NCBI GenBank assembly: GCA_004195045.1
Contig: SGBC01000001.1
Coordinates: 842,178-906,177, forward strand
Origin: Candidatus Acididesulfobacter guangdongensis
GTDB taxonomy: Bacteria; SZUA-79; Acidulodesulfobacterales; Acidulodesulfobacteraceae
Reading direction: 5' to 3'
Length of the DNA stretch: 64,000 nt
The translations under genes were made by a program, and so were the position numbers. Under the pieces are notes generated by a model. The model searched no databases, had not been told where the DNA came from, and worked only from the letters and a program-made list of their open reading frames with translations. Shown piece after piece: positions 1-8,990 of this stretch (positions are counted from its first letter, which is position 1; the number at the start of each line of letters is the position of its first letter).

Positions 1-1
1 A

Positions 2-295
2 AAATCGCAGCATAAAAATAAGGCTAAAGCTTTAAGAATATTAAGATCTCGATTATTAAGCAGATTAGAAGCCGATAAAAAATCTATTGAAGCCAAAAAT
101 AGAAAAAATATGGTAGGAAGCGGAGACAGAAGCGAAAAAATAAGAACATATAATTTTTCACAGGGCAGAATTACAGACCATAGGGCAGGAATAACACTTC
201 ATAAACTTAATTACATTATGGAAGGAAATCTTGACGAGCTGCTAATTCCTCTGTCAAAATATTTTGAGTCACAAAAGTCTCTTGAAATCAAATAA
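2..295 (+). CDS. prfA: Peptide chain release factor 1, C-terminal end (partial)
   Basis: Only the last 97 codons are inside the window; the gene enters open from the left edge in the frame starting at base 2. Release factor 1 recognises UAA and UAG stop codons and hydrolyses peptidyl-tRNA in the ribosome. The visible part carries the family's hallmark C-terminal segment with the motif [12 protein letters not shown] followed by QGRITDHR and a closing LDELL helix, the usual end of RF1/RF2. The GGQ motif lies before the window. It overlaps the following prmC by 32 bases, the classic prfA-prmC arrangement in which the second gene modifies the product of the first. RF1 is preferred over RF2 because of this neighbour. 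Confidence 0.95.
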   Translation, partial: KSQHKNKAKALRILRSRLLSRLEADKKSIEAKNRKNMVGSGDRSEKIRTYNFSQGRITDHRAGITLHKLNYIMEGNLDELLIPLSKYFESQKSLEIK

Positions 296-1394
296 TTTTA
301 CTATTTTTGAAACAATTAAAGCCGGTTCTGAATATTTAAAAGAAAACAATAACGAGATTCTTGATTGTTTTAAAGAATCCTTGCTTCTTATGAGTTATGC
401 TTTGAACGTTTCTATTGAAAGAATTATTGTAAACTATGAAAATAAAATAACTGAAGACAAGCTGAATATTTTTAACGGTTATATCGAAAGAAGGGCAAAA
501 AAAGAACCATTCGCGTATATAATTAACAATAAAGAATTTTATTCTATAGATTTTTTTGTGGATAAAAATGTTCTGATACCCAGACCTGATACGGAAATTT
601 TAGTTGATGAAAGTTTAAAAGAAGTTTATAGATTAAATAATAAAAAAATAAACAGCGCCAATTCTTATAGCCGTCATAACTACAATGAGCCGGATATAAA
701 AAATAATACAGCTAAAAACATCAGCGTTATAGATATCGGCACGGGTTCAGGCGCCATTGCGGTATCAATAGCCAAGAACTACAAATATTCAAATATTGAA
801 ATATTTGCAGCCGATAATAGCTGTAAGGCTTTAAATGTTGCAAAAAAAAATGCAGTATTAAATAATGTAGAAAATAAAATTAAATTAACGTATTTTAATA
901 TTTTAAATCCAAATATATGCTGGTATAATGAATCTAGTAAAAAATATAGTACCGATTTTTACAATTTTGATATTATAATATCAAATCCGCCTTATATAAT
1001 ATCGTCTGATGTCGGTTTTCTCAGCGATGAAGTTAAAAATTACGAACCTTGTGCAGCTCTTGACGGAGGTATTGACGGGCTTAAATTTTACAGGAAAATA
1101 TTCGAATTGTTTTCTTCGGCAATAGAAAATTCGGTTAATAGTAATTTAACAGATAGAGAATTTTGTTTATTATTAGAAATAGATCACAGATATAAAGAAG
1201 AAATAAAAAAAATTTATGAATTGACATTTTACGGTAAAGATAATAAATATAATAATAGTTGCGAAGATTATAAATATAAAATAAATACAAAAGGTAATAA
1301 AAACAATCCAATCAATATAACAATCAATTTTATAAAAGACCTGTCAGGAAAAGAAAGGGTGGCAAAGATTAATTATGGAAAAAATGATAATTGA
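264..1394 (+). CDS. prmC: Release factor glutamine N5-methyltransferase
   Basis: Methylates the glutamine of the GGQ motif of release factors using S-adenosylmethionine. Visible are an N-terminal helical region with the family stretch around residues 79-108 (KKEPFAYI, then LIPRPDTE), the SAM-binding motif DIGTGSG at 157-163, and the substrate-binding NPPY at 241-244. The protein is 376 residues against about 280 for the family. The extra length is an Asn/Lys-rich insert near residues 123-152 and further loops around 215-235 and 325-352. The start is a TTG inside prfA; no better start in frame restores the family N-terminus. Its 3' end overlaps murA by 20 bases, so translation is probably coupled along prfA-prmC-murA. 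Confidence 0.93.
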   Translation: MSHKSLLKSNNFTIFETIKAGSEYLKENNNEILDCFKESLLLMSYALNVSIERIIVNYENKITEDKLNIFNGYIERRAKKEPFAYIINNKEFYSIDFFVDKNVLIPRPDTEILVDESLKEVYRLNNKKINSANSYSRHNYNEPDIKNNTAKNISVIDIGTGSGAIAVSIAKNYKYSNIEIFAADNSCKALNVAKKNAVLNNVENKIKLTYFNILNPNICWYNESSKKYSTDFYNFDIIISNPPYIISSDVGFLSDEVKNYEPCAALDGGIDGLKFYRKIFELFSSAIENSVNSNLTDREFCLLLEIDHRYKEEIKKIYELTFYGKDNKYNNSCEDYKYKINTKGNKNNPINITINFIKDLSGKERVAKINYGKNDN

Positions 1395-2703
1395 AGGCGG
1401 TATCCCTTTAAGGGGTGAAGTATCTATAAGCGGTTCGAAGAACGCTGCATTACCTATTATTGCATCATCTATTATGTTTGACGATTCCGACAATGAACTG
1501 TGTAATGTTCCAAATCTTCAGGATATAGCTACTATTAAGAAACTTCTTGTCAGTCTTAATGCCGAGGTAAAAGATTCGGACGACGGAAAATTATCTATAA
1601 ATACCTCGACCATTAACAACTTTGATGCACCATATGACCTTGTGAAAACTATGAGGGCTTCGGTTCTTGTTCTTGGACCGCTGCTTGCTAAATACAAAAA
1701 AGCCAGAGTGTCGCTTCCGGGCGGATGCGCTATCGGAGCGAGACCTATCGATTTCCATTTGCAGGCGCTTAGGGCTCTCGGCGCCACTATTAAGATGGAA
1801 CATGGATATGTTGAGGCTACTGCCGGAAAACTTAAAGGCGCTGAAATTATTTTTCCGATACCTTCTGTTACAGGAACGGAAAACATTATTATGGCGGCAA
1901 CGCTTGCGGAAGGCACTACTGTTATAAAAAATGCAGCAAGAGAGCCTGAGATAGACGATTTAATTCTTGCTTTATGCAACGGCGGAGCAAATATTAAAAG
2001 AGTCGAACCGTCCGTTATAGTCATCAAAGGAGTTAAAAAGCTGAATAAATTAAGCCATTATATTGTTTCAGACAGAATTGAAGCGGGTACCTATATGGTT
2101 GCTTCGGCTATAACGCAAGGCGATATTATAGTGAAGAACGTTAATCTGAATCATATGGGCGCAATTATAGATAAATTAACCGAAGCAGGTGTAAAAATAA
2201 ACGTTGTTTCAACTTCTTCGGTAAGGGTAAAAGGACCTAAAACGATTAAAAGCGTTGATATTTCAACTGCTCCTTTTCCTTATTTTCCCACGGATATGCA
2301 GGCTCAAATGATGGCGCTTATGTCTATTGCAGGAGGATTGTGTGTTATAACCGAAAATATTTTTGAAAATAGATTTATGCACGTAGCTGAACTGAGAAGG
2401 CTTGGAGCCGATATAAAAGTATGCGGTAATTTTGCTATAGTAAAAGGAACAAGCGCTTTGTCGGGAACTGAAGTTATGGCGACGGATTTGAGAGCAAGCG
2501 CATCGTTAGTTCTGGCAGGGCTGGCTTCGTCCAAGGATTATACTTCTATATCGAGAATATATCATTTAGACAGAGGATATGAGGCTATGGAAAAAAAATT
2601 ATCCGGTTTAGGCGCTATTATTTCAAGAACAGATGATTCAAACACGGCGGATTATAATGATGAATATTTATCAAATCAATCAATAGCATCGGGAATTAAA
2701 TAA
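1375..2703 (+). CDS. murA: UDP-N-acetylglucosamine 1-carboxyvinyltransferase
   Basis: First committed step of peptidoglycan precursor synthesis in the cytoplasm: transfers enolpyruvate from PEP to UDP-GlcNAc. The 442-residue length is only slightly above the family norm of about 420. Key residues are present: SKNAAL at 21-26 (the conserved Lys22 equivalent) and the PEP-binding cysteine C118 inside PGGCAIGARPIDFHL. The cysteine means fosfomycin sensitivity would be expected at this residue. The start overlaps the end of prmC, and the stop codon is followed immediately, with no spacer, by the hisG ATG. The C-terminal 20 residues form a polar tail not needed in the family. Confidence 0.96.
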   Translation: MEKMIIEGGIPLRGEVSISGSKNAALPIIASSIMFDDSDNELCNVPNLQDIATIKKLLVSLNAEVKDSDDGKLSINTSTINNFDAPYDLVKTMRASVLVLGPLLAKYKKARVSLPGGCAIGARPIDFHLQALRALGATIKMEHGYVEATAGKLKGAEIIFPIPSVTGTENIIMAATLAEGTTVIKNAAREPEIDDLILALCNGGANIKRVEPSVIVIKGVKKLNKLSHYIVSDRIEAGTYMVASAITQGDIIVKNVNLNHMGAIIDKLTEAGVKINVVSTSSVRVKGPKTIKSVDISTAPFPYFPTDMQAQMMALMSIAGGLCVITENIFENRFMHVAELRRLGADIKVCGNFAIVKGTSALSGTEVMATDLRASASLVLAGLASSKDYTSISRIYHLDRGYEAMEKKLSGLGAIISRTDDSNTADYNDEYLSNQSIASGIK

Positions 2704-3441
2704 ATGAAAGAAAAGGTGAGGATTGCAATTCCGAAAGGACGCGTACTTGAAAGTGCCCTTGATTTATTAAGAAAATCAGGGTTCATTAAACATTCCGATG
2801 AAGATTATAATTCTCGAAAATTAATATTTAATTATGAAGATGATAATGCAAAGTTATTAATAGTCAAACCATGGGATGTTCCTACGTTTGTTGAGTATGG
2901 TGCGGCGGATATCGGAGTAGCGGGAAAAGACATTTTGCTTGAGAAATTTAAAAATGTTTACGAACCTCTTGACTTGGGCATTGGTAAATGCAAGATAGCA
3001 GTTGCTGTGCATAAATCAATAAATTTTGGCAATATTGCCGGTGCGGATGCAGCAGTTTTAGGACAATCGGACAAAAATGAAAAAAAAGCAATCAACGGTA
3101 ATGAAACGAATAATATTCGGACTGCATTATATCTGTCAAACAATATAAGAGTGGCAACAAAATATGTAAACATAACAAAAGATTTTTTTAAAAAAAAAGG
3201 TATAAGCGTTCAGATAGTCAAACTATACGGAAATATTGAACTGGCTCCTTTAACCGGACTTTGCGAGGTCATAGTGGATCTTGTATCTACCGGTGAAACT
3301 CTGAGGCAAAACAATCTTTTGCTTATTGAAGAAATAGCCCTTATAACATCCCGTTTAATCGTCAATAGGGCAAGCTTAAAAACAAACCCCAAAGAAATAC
3401 ATAATATTATAATGAGAATAAATCAAAATATAAAAGCATAA
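2704..3441 (+). CDS. hisG: ATP phosphoribosyltransferase, short (HisG_S) form
   Basis: First step of histidine synthesis: condenses ATP and PRPP. The N-terminus (RIAIPKGRVLESALDLL) and the end (LIVNRASLKTNPKEI) match the short form, which lacks the C-terminal ACT-like regulatory domain. Length is 245 rather than about 210 because of a polar insert near residues 117-140. Short-form enzymes are known to need the HisZ regulatory subunit, and no hisZ is seen in this window. The ATG follows the murA stop directly and no Shine-Dalgarno is visible, so translation is probably coupled. It is the first gene of the his cluster. Confidence 0.93.
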   Translation: MKEKVRIAIPKGRVLESALDLLRKSGFIKHSDEDYNSRKLIFNYEDDNAKLLIVKPWDVPTFVEYGAADIGVAGKDILLEKFKNVYEPLDLGIGKCKIAVAVHKSINFGNIAGADAAVLGQSDKNEKKAINGNETNNIRTALYLSNNIRVATKYVNITKDFFKKKGISVQIVKLYGNIELAPLTGLCEVIVDLVSTGETLRQNNLLLIEEIALITSRLIVNRASLKTNPKEIHNIIMRINQNIKA

Positions 3442-3494
3442 AATATAAAAATATAGAACTTTAAGAATATCATATATTATATATAAAATATAAA

Positions 3495-4880
3495 ATGAAA
3501 TTTTTTGACGCCAAAAAGGATAATTTTAAATCATTTATTTTTGAAAGAAGGAAACTTCAATTAAGTTTTAGCGTGAATATTCAGCATGATTTAGAAATTA
3601 TGCGTAACAAAATTATAGAAGAAAAAGATAATGCTCTATCTTTTTATACGGCAAAATTTGATAATGTACAAATAGACCCGGCTGAATTTGCAATAAATGA
3701 AAAAGATAAAAAAAATGCGTTAGATTTTTTATCCGCTGATGAACGAAAAATATTAGAAAAAACAATCAAAAGAGTTTTTGACTATCACTCAAAGCAAAAA
3801 ATAAAAACATGGTTTTCTTTTGACAATGGAGAAAACACTGAAGAATACGAAGAAAATTTTAAAGAGCGTCTTAAATCTAATCTCAATGCCTATAAAATAA
3901 ATGAAAATATTTCCCCTTCGGGGATTATTACAGGGCAATTGATTGCGCCGCTGCAGCGGGTTGGAATATATGTTCCGGGAGGGAAAGCAAGCTACCCTTC
4001 TTCGGTGATTATGAACGCTATACCTGCAAAAGCTGCAGGAGTCAAAGAATTGTTCATGGTTACGCCTCCTTCCGACAAATTAAACAATTATGTTATCGCT
4101 GCCGCCGTTTTATGCGGCGTAGATAAAATATACAGGATAGGAGGACCGCAGGCTATATTTGCGCTGGCTTATGGAACTGAAACTATCAGTGCGGTCGATA
4201 AAATTGTCGGACCCGGCAATATATATGTTGCAACTGCCAAAAAAATGGTTTACGGAGATGTAGATATAGATATGATAGCCGGTCCAAGCGAAATTACGGT
4301 GATATGCGATGAATTTGCAAATCCGGACAAAGCGGCGATTGATTTAATGTCACAGGCAGAACATGATGAAATGGCTGTTTCTACACTTATCACAAATTCT
4401 TTTGATTTGATTGAAAATGTTAAAAAATCTTTAGAAAAACTGATACCAAAAGAAGATAGAAAAAAAATTATAGAGAAATCTTTAGATTCCAACGGTTCTT
4501 TGGTTTTAACCGGTTCTGTAAACGAGTCTATCGGTATTGCTAATGATTTAGTGCCTGAACATTTAGAATTGTACATAAAAGAACCGTTTGAAAAATTGTT
4601 TTTAATAAAAAATGCCGGTGCCGTATTTCTTGGAGAAAATACTCCTGAAGCAATAGGCGATTACATTGCGGGACCAAGTCATGTTTTGCCGACCGGAGGA
4701 ACTGCAAGATTCTTTTCGCCGCTCGATACTGTATCGTTTTTGAAAAGAACAAGCGTTATTTTTTCAACCGAAAATTTTTTAAATAAAAATGCAAAAGATA
4801 TAAAGTTTTTTTCCGATATTGAAGGGTTGGGAGCTCACGGCAATTCGGTGCTTATGCGTACGCGCCGGCGAAATGATTAG
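3495..4880 (+). CDS. hisD: Histidinol dehydrogenase
   Basis: Catalyses the last two oxidations, L-histidinol to L-histidine, with NAD and zinc. The 461-residue protein has the family blocks in order: PLQRVGIYVPGGKASYPSS, then PAKAAGVKE, GPGNIYVATAKK, DMIAGPSEITV, SQAEHDEMA (near residue 295, zinc and catalytic region), VPEHLEL, GPSHVLPTGG and the terminal GLGAHGNS. All of the histidine and glutamate blocks expected for catalysis are visible. The N-terminal 20 residues are slightly longer than usual. It sits 53 bases after hisG. The upstream spacer is almost pure A/T and has no Shine-Dalgarno. Confidence 0.96.
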   Translation: MKFFDAKKDNFKSFIFERRKLQLSFSVNIQHDLEIMRNKIIEEKDNALSFYTAKFDNVQIDPAEFAINEKDKKNALDFLSADERKILEKTIKRVFDYHSKQKIKTWFSFDNGENTEEYEENFKERLKSNLNAYKINENISPSGIITGQLIAPLQRVGIYVPGGKASYPSSVIMNAIPAKAAGVKELFMVTPPSDKLNNYVIAAAVLCGVDKIYRIGGPQAIFALAYGTETISAVDKIVGPGNIYVATAKKMVYGDVDIDMIAGPSEITVICDEFANPDKAAIDLMSQAEHDEMAVSTLITNSFDLIENVKKSLEKLIPKEDRKKIIEKSLDSNGSLVLTGSVNESIGIANDLVPEHLELYIKEPFEKLFLIKNAGAVFLGENTPEAIGDYIAGPSHVLPTGGTARFFSPLDTVSFLKRTSVIFSTENFLNKNAKDIKFFSDIEGLGAHGNSVLMRTRRRND

Positions 4881-4921
4881 TAATGTTATATTAATTTTTA
4901 AAAACGGTAATTAATTATTTT

Positions 4922-6058
4922 ATGAAAATAGATAATTTCATTAAAGAAAGCGTAATTAATCTCAAGCCGTATATGCCGGTTGAGATTGAACAGGACTACA
5001 ATTTACTGAAATTAGACGCCAATGAATCTAATTATACTTTAAATAAAAGTTTAAAAAAAAAATACGCTGATTTTATTAAAGGAACACTAATCAATTTATA
5101 TCCGGATTCGGGTAATAAAAGGCTAATCAGACTGCTGGAAAATCATTATAGCGCAAGGTCTGATAATTTTATTTTTGGAAACGGTTCTGACGAACTTATT
5201 TCCATAATTTTGGCAAGTTTAAAAAAAGATATTATCGTCAATATTCCTTATCCTACATTTTCAATGTATGAGATTATTGCAAAATACAATGATCTAAAAG
5301 TTAATAATATTAATCTGCTTGAAGATTTTTTTGAATTGCCGCCTGACATACTTAATCAAGGCGCAGCAGATACTGCTTGTGAAAAACGCTTAAATTGCTA
5401 TGATGATGAAAAAACAGAAAATAGCGGCGGGCAGAAAAATATTTATTTTTTCGCCTATCCTAATAATCCTACGGGAAATCATTTCAGCAGCGATATACTG
5501 CTCAATCTTCTTGACGGCAAAAATAATATTGTCGTTATAGATGAAGCATATTTAATGTTTTCAGATAAAGAATCATTTATTAAATATTTAAATAAATACG
5601 AAAATTTAATAGTATTGAAAACATTTTCTAAAATAGGATTGGCAGGATTAAGATTTGGGATGCTTTTTGCAGGAGATAAATTAATAAACGAGTTTAAAAA
5701 AATTAAACTTCCGTATAACATAAACTCATTGACGCTTGCTTCCATAGAGTTCTTTTTAAATAATTACATATTTTTTGAAAAAAATATTCACAAAACCGTT
5801 GTTCAACGCGATAAATTATTTTTAAAACTAAAAAAGCTAAATTTTATTAACGTCTATAAATCAGATGCCAATTTTATTTTTTTTGGCTTAATAGATGAAA
5901 AGATTAAATCTGCGTTTGACGCTTTTCTAAAAAAACATAATGTAGCTATAAGAAATTTTACAGGACGGTTTGAAAATTTTTACAGAATAACGGTAGGTCT
6001 TCCATCGGAAAATGATAAAATAATTGAATACTTCAAAGAATTCGACTCAACAAAATAA
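4922..6058 (+). CDS. hisC: Histidinol-phosphate aminotransferase
   Basis: PLP-dependent class I/II aminotransferase converting imidazole-acetol phosphate to histidinol phosphate. Visible are the N-terminal LDANES motif (residues 31-36), YPDSGNKRL (60-68), FAYPNNPTGNHF (177-188), VVIDEAYLMF (204-213), and the PLP lysine K237 in KTFSKIGLAGLRFG. Length 378 is within family range, with a polar insert around residues 145-171. It lies between hisD and hisB, so the histidinol-phosphate role is favoured over other aminotransferases of this fold. No histidinol-phosphate phosphatase is seen in the window. Confidence 0.94.
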   Translation: MKIDNFIKESVINLKPYMPVEIEQDYNLLKLDANESNYTLNKSLKKKYADFIKGTLINLYPDSGNKRLIRLLENHYSARSDNFIFGNGSDELISIILASLKKDIIVNIPYPTFSMYEIIAKYNDLKVNNINLLEDFFELPPDILNQGAADTACEKRLNCYDDEKTENSGGQKNIYFFAYPNNPTGNHFSSDILLNLLDGKNNIVVIDEAYLMFSDKESFIKYLNKYENLIVLKTFSKIGLAGLRFGMLFAGDKLINEFKKIKLPYNINSLTLASIEFFLNNYIFFEKNIHKTVVQRDKLFLKLKKLNFINVYKSDANFIFFGLIDEKIKSAFDAFLKKHNVAIRNFTGRFENFYRITVGLPSENDKIIEYFKEFDSTK

Positions 6059-6090
6059 TTACTGTTAAATAACTAAAGTATATAGTAAAA

Positions 6091-7011
6091 ATGTATAGAG
6101 ACGAACAATTAAAAAATAAAGAGTTAAGAAAAGATAGGTTTCAAAGAAAGACTAAAGAAACAGATATAGAGCTATATTTAAATATTGACGGAAATGGTGA
6201 ATATGTTATAGATACCGGCATTCCATTTTTTAACCACATGCTGGAACAGCTGGCGAAACATTCCAATTTTGATGTTAATCTGCATGCGAAAGGCGATACC
6301 GAAATAGATTTGCATCACTTAATAGAAGATACCGGAATTGTTATAGGGCAGGCTATCAATAAACTTGCCGGAGAAAAGAAAGGTATAAAAAGGTACGGAT
6401 TTGCCTCTGTTCCTATGGATGAGGCTTTAGTTCAGACTACCGTTGATTTTAGCGGCAGAGCTTATTTTATTTATCATTATTATAATAATGATAATAATAA
6501 AAGCGCTTGCTCCAATTATAATATAAAAAGTAAAAAAGCGCAGTTATCTATATGTAAATATAATAATAACGGTTTTGATGATTTATCAAACGGATTTAAT
6601 CTATTTAAGAGAAAAAGCACAGAAAGGCTGGTAGGTAAATTTATTAATAGGCAAAACATGTCCTATGTAAGATCTAAGCATTCAACACAAAAAACAGATT
6701 CAATTAATAATTCCGATTCTATGCAATCTGACAAATCAATTAACTACGGCAAAAAATTAAAAATAGGGTTGCTTGATTCAGAATTGGTGTATAATGAATT
6801 AGTTGCAGAGATTTTTTTCTATGATTATGTAAATATATTTTTTGAAGCTCTCTGTAAAAACGCTTTAATTAATCTGCATATTAATGTTATGTACGGCAAC
6901 AATTATCATCATATAACGGAAGCAGTTTTTAAATCTTGCGCCGTAAGTATTTCTGATGCATTAAGCAAGACAGGAAGGAATAATATTCTTTCGACGAAAG
7001 GAATAATTTAA
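6091..7011 (+). CDS. hisB: Imidazoleglycerol-phosphate dehydratase with a large internal insert
   Basis: Manganese enzyme that dehydrates imidazoleglycerol phosphate. The two homologous halves are both present: FNHMLEQLAKH (48-58), DLHHLIEDTG (73-82) and the second metal cluster YGNNYHHITEA (268-278), ending in the usual STKG. The monofunctional enzyme is normally about 195-200 residues; this one is 306. The excess is one block at roughly residues 127-225, rich in Asn, Lys and Ser, placed between the SGRAYF strand and the SELV helix, at the boundary between the halves. Conserved motifs flank the block and the frame is continuous, so the gene looks functional rather than broken. There is no phosphatase domain. 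Confidence 0.93.
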   Translation: MYRDEQLKNKELRKDRFQRKTKETDIELYLNIDGNGEYVIDTGIPFFNHMLEQLAKHSNFDVNLHAKGDTEIDLHHLIEDTGIVIGQAINKLAGEKKGIKRYGFASVPMDEALVQTTVDFSGRAYFIYHYYNNDNNKSACSNYNIKSKKAQLSICKYNNNGFDDLSNGFNLFKRKSTERLVGKFINRQNMSYVRSKHSTQKTDSINNSDSMQSDKSINYGKKLKIGLLDSELVYNELVAEIFFYDYVNIFFEALCKNALINLHINVMYGNNYHHITEAVFKSCAVSISDALSKTGRNNILSTKGII

Positions 7012-7026
7012 TTAAAAAATTATGTT

Positions 7027-8139
7027 ATGTATTTAATATTAAAAGATAAGTCAAAGGACAAGATAAGATTAAGAGCTTATTCTTTTTTTGATATTTTTCA
7101 GTATTTAGCGAATAATTTTTATTTACGTGCGGTATTGCTGCTGTTTTTTTCTTTAAACGGCATTCTATTGTTTACAAACATTGCAAATGCCTATACCGCA
7201 GACCGCAATTTAACCAAAATAACGTCCGTTTACGTTAATTATCAAAATAGTACCATTAACGTTTATACTATTGGAAAACCGTTTTACAAAGGTTACTTAT
7301 TTAAAAAAGAACAGGATAACTTTTTTATTGTAGCGTTTGGACATGCGGTTCTTTATGGAAATGCCGGCAGAAGAAGTATTCCTTTTGGGGACATTGATGA
7401 TGTTTTGTTCGCCCAATTTGCTGTAAATCCTTATGTCGTGCATATTGTAGCAAAGGAGAAATTACTTGAAAGACTGCCCGTAAAAACTATTTTCATCGGC
7501 AACAATAAATATGATACCGTTGTTTACGGAACCGGCAAGATAGAAACATTCAGCAATATAGCCCCGCAGCTTAAGAAATATAATCGGCAGAAACCTGTAT
7601 TTAATGTTTTCATTGATGCCGGTCATGGAGGAACAGATCCTGGAGGGGTTGGACCAATGGGTTTGCCTGAAGCTTTTGTTAATTTAAGCGTTGCTTTAAA
7701 ACTTCAAAAACTATTAAACGCAAAGGGTATAAAAACCGAGATAGACAGAACCTCAAACGTCAACGTCAGCTTGCAGCAGCGTGTAAATGAGGCTAATAAC
7801 AGCGGAGCCAATCTTTTTATAGGCTTATATTGCAATTCGGCGATAGTTCCATATCTATACGGAACTACTACTTATTATTTTCATAAAGATTCGTATCCTT
7901 TTGCAAAATTTTTAAATCATTATGTGTCTAAACATTTGAAACTTAAAAATGACGGCACGGTAATGGACGATTTATATGTAATAAGATTTACGACAATGCC
8001 GGCGGTATTAATAGAATATGCTTATATATCTAATCCTTTAGAGGAGCATCTGCTTGCTTCTGCAACATTCAGACAATTAATTGCGGATGCTATTTCAAAC
8101 GCAATATATAAATATTATATAGCAGATAAAAGATATTAA
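7027..8139 (+). CDS. N-acetylmuramoyl-L-alanine amidase-like protein (Amidase_3 fold) with altered zinc site
   Basis: Exported cell-wall hydrolase-like protein embedded in the his operon. Residues about 33-55 form a hydrophobic signal/anchor ending near ANA. Residues 60-175 are a beta-rich region in the position of an AMIN domain. Residues 193-365 form the Amidase_3 catalytic fold. Of the zinc ligands, H200 (DAGHGG) and E215 are present, and the catalytic Glu E330 (VLIEYAYISNP) is present. The usual third ligand, the His in the S-I-H-A-N motif, is replaced: the protein reads GLYCNS with Y268. It may be inactive, or may bind metal differently (C269 is adjacent). No Shine-Dalgarno. hisH follows after 14 bases. 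Confidence 0.85.
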   Translation: MYLILKDKSKDKIRLRAYSFFDIFQYLANNFYLRAVLLLFFSLNGILLFTNIANAYTADRNLTKITSVYVNYQNSTINVYTIGKPFYKGYLFKKEQDNFFIVAFGHAVLYGNAGRRSIPFGDIDDVLFAQFAVNPYVVHIVAKEKLLERLPVKTIFIGNNKYDTVVYGTGKIETFSNIAPQLKKYNRQKPVFNVFIDAGHGGTDPGGVGPMGLPEAFVNLSVALKLQKLLNAKGIKTEIDRTSNVNVSLQQRVNEANNSGANLFIGLYCNSAIVPYLYGTTTYYFHKDSYPFAKFLNHYVSKHLKLKNDGTVMDDLYVIRFTTMPAVLIEYAYISNPLEEHLLASATFRQLIADAISNAIYKYYIADKRY

Positions 8140-8153
8140 TTTAATATATAAAT

Positions 8154-8783
8154 ATGATAAATAAAGCTATTAAAATAGTTATTGTAGATTATGGCATGGG
8201 CAATCTTAATAATGTAAAAAATTCATTTAATAAGATAGGTTTTGATTCCACTATTACCCATGATTTTCATGAAATAGAAAAGGCTACGCATCTCGTGCTT
8301 CCCGGAGTAGGAGGATTTAAAGATGCTATGAAAGAACTTAAAAATAAAGATTTAATACAGCCTATTAAAGATGCGGTATTAAATCATAACTCTGTTTCAT
8401 TTCTTGGAATATGTCTGGGTATGCAGCTTTTATTTGAACATTCTGAAGAATTTGGGAATGCGGAAGGACTTGGGATATTGAAAGGCAAAGTGATTAAATT
8501 TAATAGTGATATCGTTCCGATTATTCCGCATGTCGGCTGGAATGATATTAATATAAAAAAAAACGGAATAAAAGAATTTCAACATATAGAAAATAATAGT
8601 TTTTTTTATTTTCTGCATTCTTATTATTGCAAACCCGATGATGATACTATTACGGCTGCTTCTTGTTTCTATTACGAAACATTTACGGCATGCGTAAAAA
8701 AGGACAATATTTTTGCGTGCCAGTTTCATCCTGAAAAGAGTCATGATGCCGGACTGACATTGCTAAAAAATTTTGTGTCTTAG
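8154..8783 (+). CDS. hisH: Imidazole glycerol phosphate synthase, glutaminase subunit
   Basis: Class I glutamine amidotransferase that supplies ammonia to HisF. The triad is visible: C87 in the nucleophile elbow GICLGMQLL, and His/Glu in CQFHPEKS near residues 189-196. The N-terminus IVIVDYGMGNLNNVKNSF is typical of HisH. Length 209 is normal. It lies between the amidase-like gene and hisA, and its partner hisF follows hisA. No Shine-Dalgarno precedes the ATG. Confidence 0.96.
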   Translation: MINKAIKIVIVDYGMGNLNNVKNSFNKIGFDSTITHDFHEIEKATHLVLPGVGGFKDAMKELKNKDLIQPIKDAVLNHNSVSFLGICLGMQLLFEHSEEFGNAEGLGILKGKVIKFNSDIVPIIPHVGWNDINIKKNGIKEFQHIENNSFFYFLHSYYCKPDDDTITAASCFYYETFTACVKKDNIFACQFHPEKSHDAGLTLLKNFVS

Positions 8784-8836
8784 TTTTTACTACTGATTAG
8801 TCATTTTTAGCATAAAACTTTCATCATAAGAGAAAT

Positions 8837-8911
8837 GTATCAGATTTATTTTTTTTTCATACGAAACATTTAACTTACAGAGAAAATATTTGCAAAAAAT
8901 TAATCTGATAC
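8837..8911. repeat. REP-like inverted repeat between hisH and hisA
   Basis: An 18-base arm at 8837-8854 (beginning GTATCAGATT) is repeated inverted at 8894-8911 with one mismatch, separated by about 39 bases, in the 207-base hisH-hisA gap. The same word, as G(T/G)TCAGATTAATTTTTT, occurs again downstream of hisIE at 11472. The transcript could fold into a stem-loop here. It may be a REP-type palindromic repeat, a processing site, or an attenuating hairpin inside the his operon. No other gene is seen in this gap. Confidence 0.55.
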
Positions 8912-8990
8912 CTTTGCCCTGATAATTGCAGGATTAAAGGATAAATTATAAATAAAAATTATAAAATTATATAAAAGTATAAAAACGCAT

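Noticed and set aside
1518-2027. Open frame of 169 codons on the minus strand inside murA
   Set aside because: It lies wholly inside murA, has no family match by eye and is the antisense shadow of a well-conserved gene.
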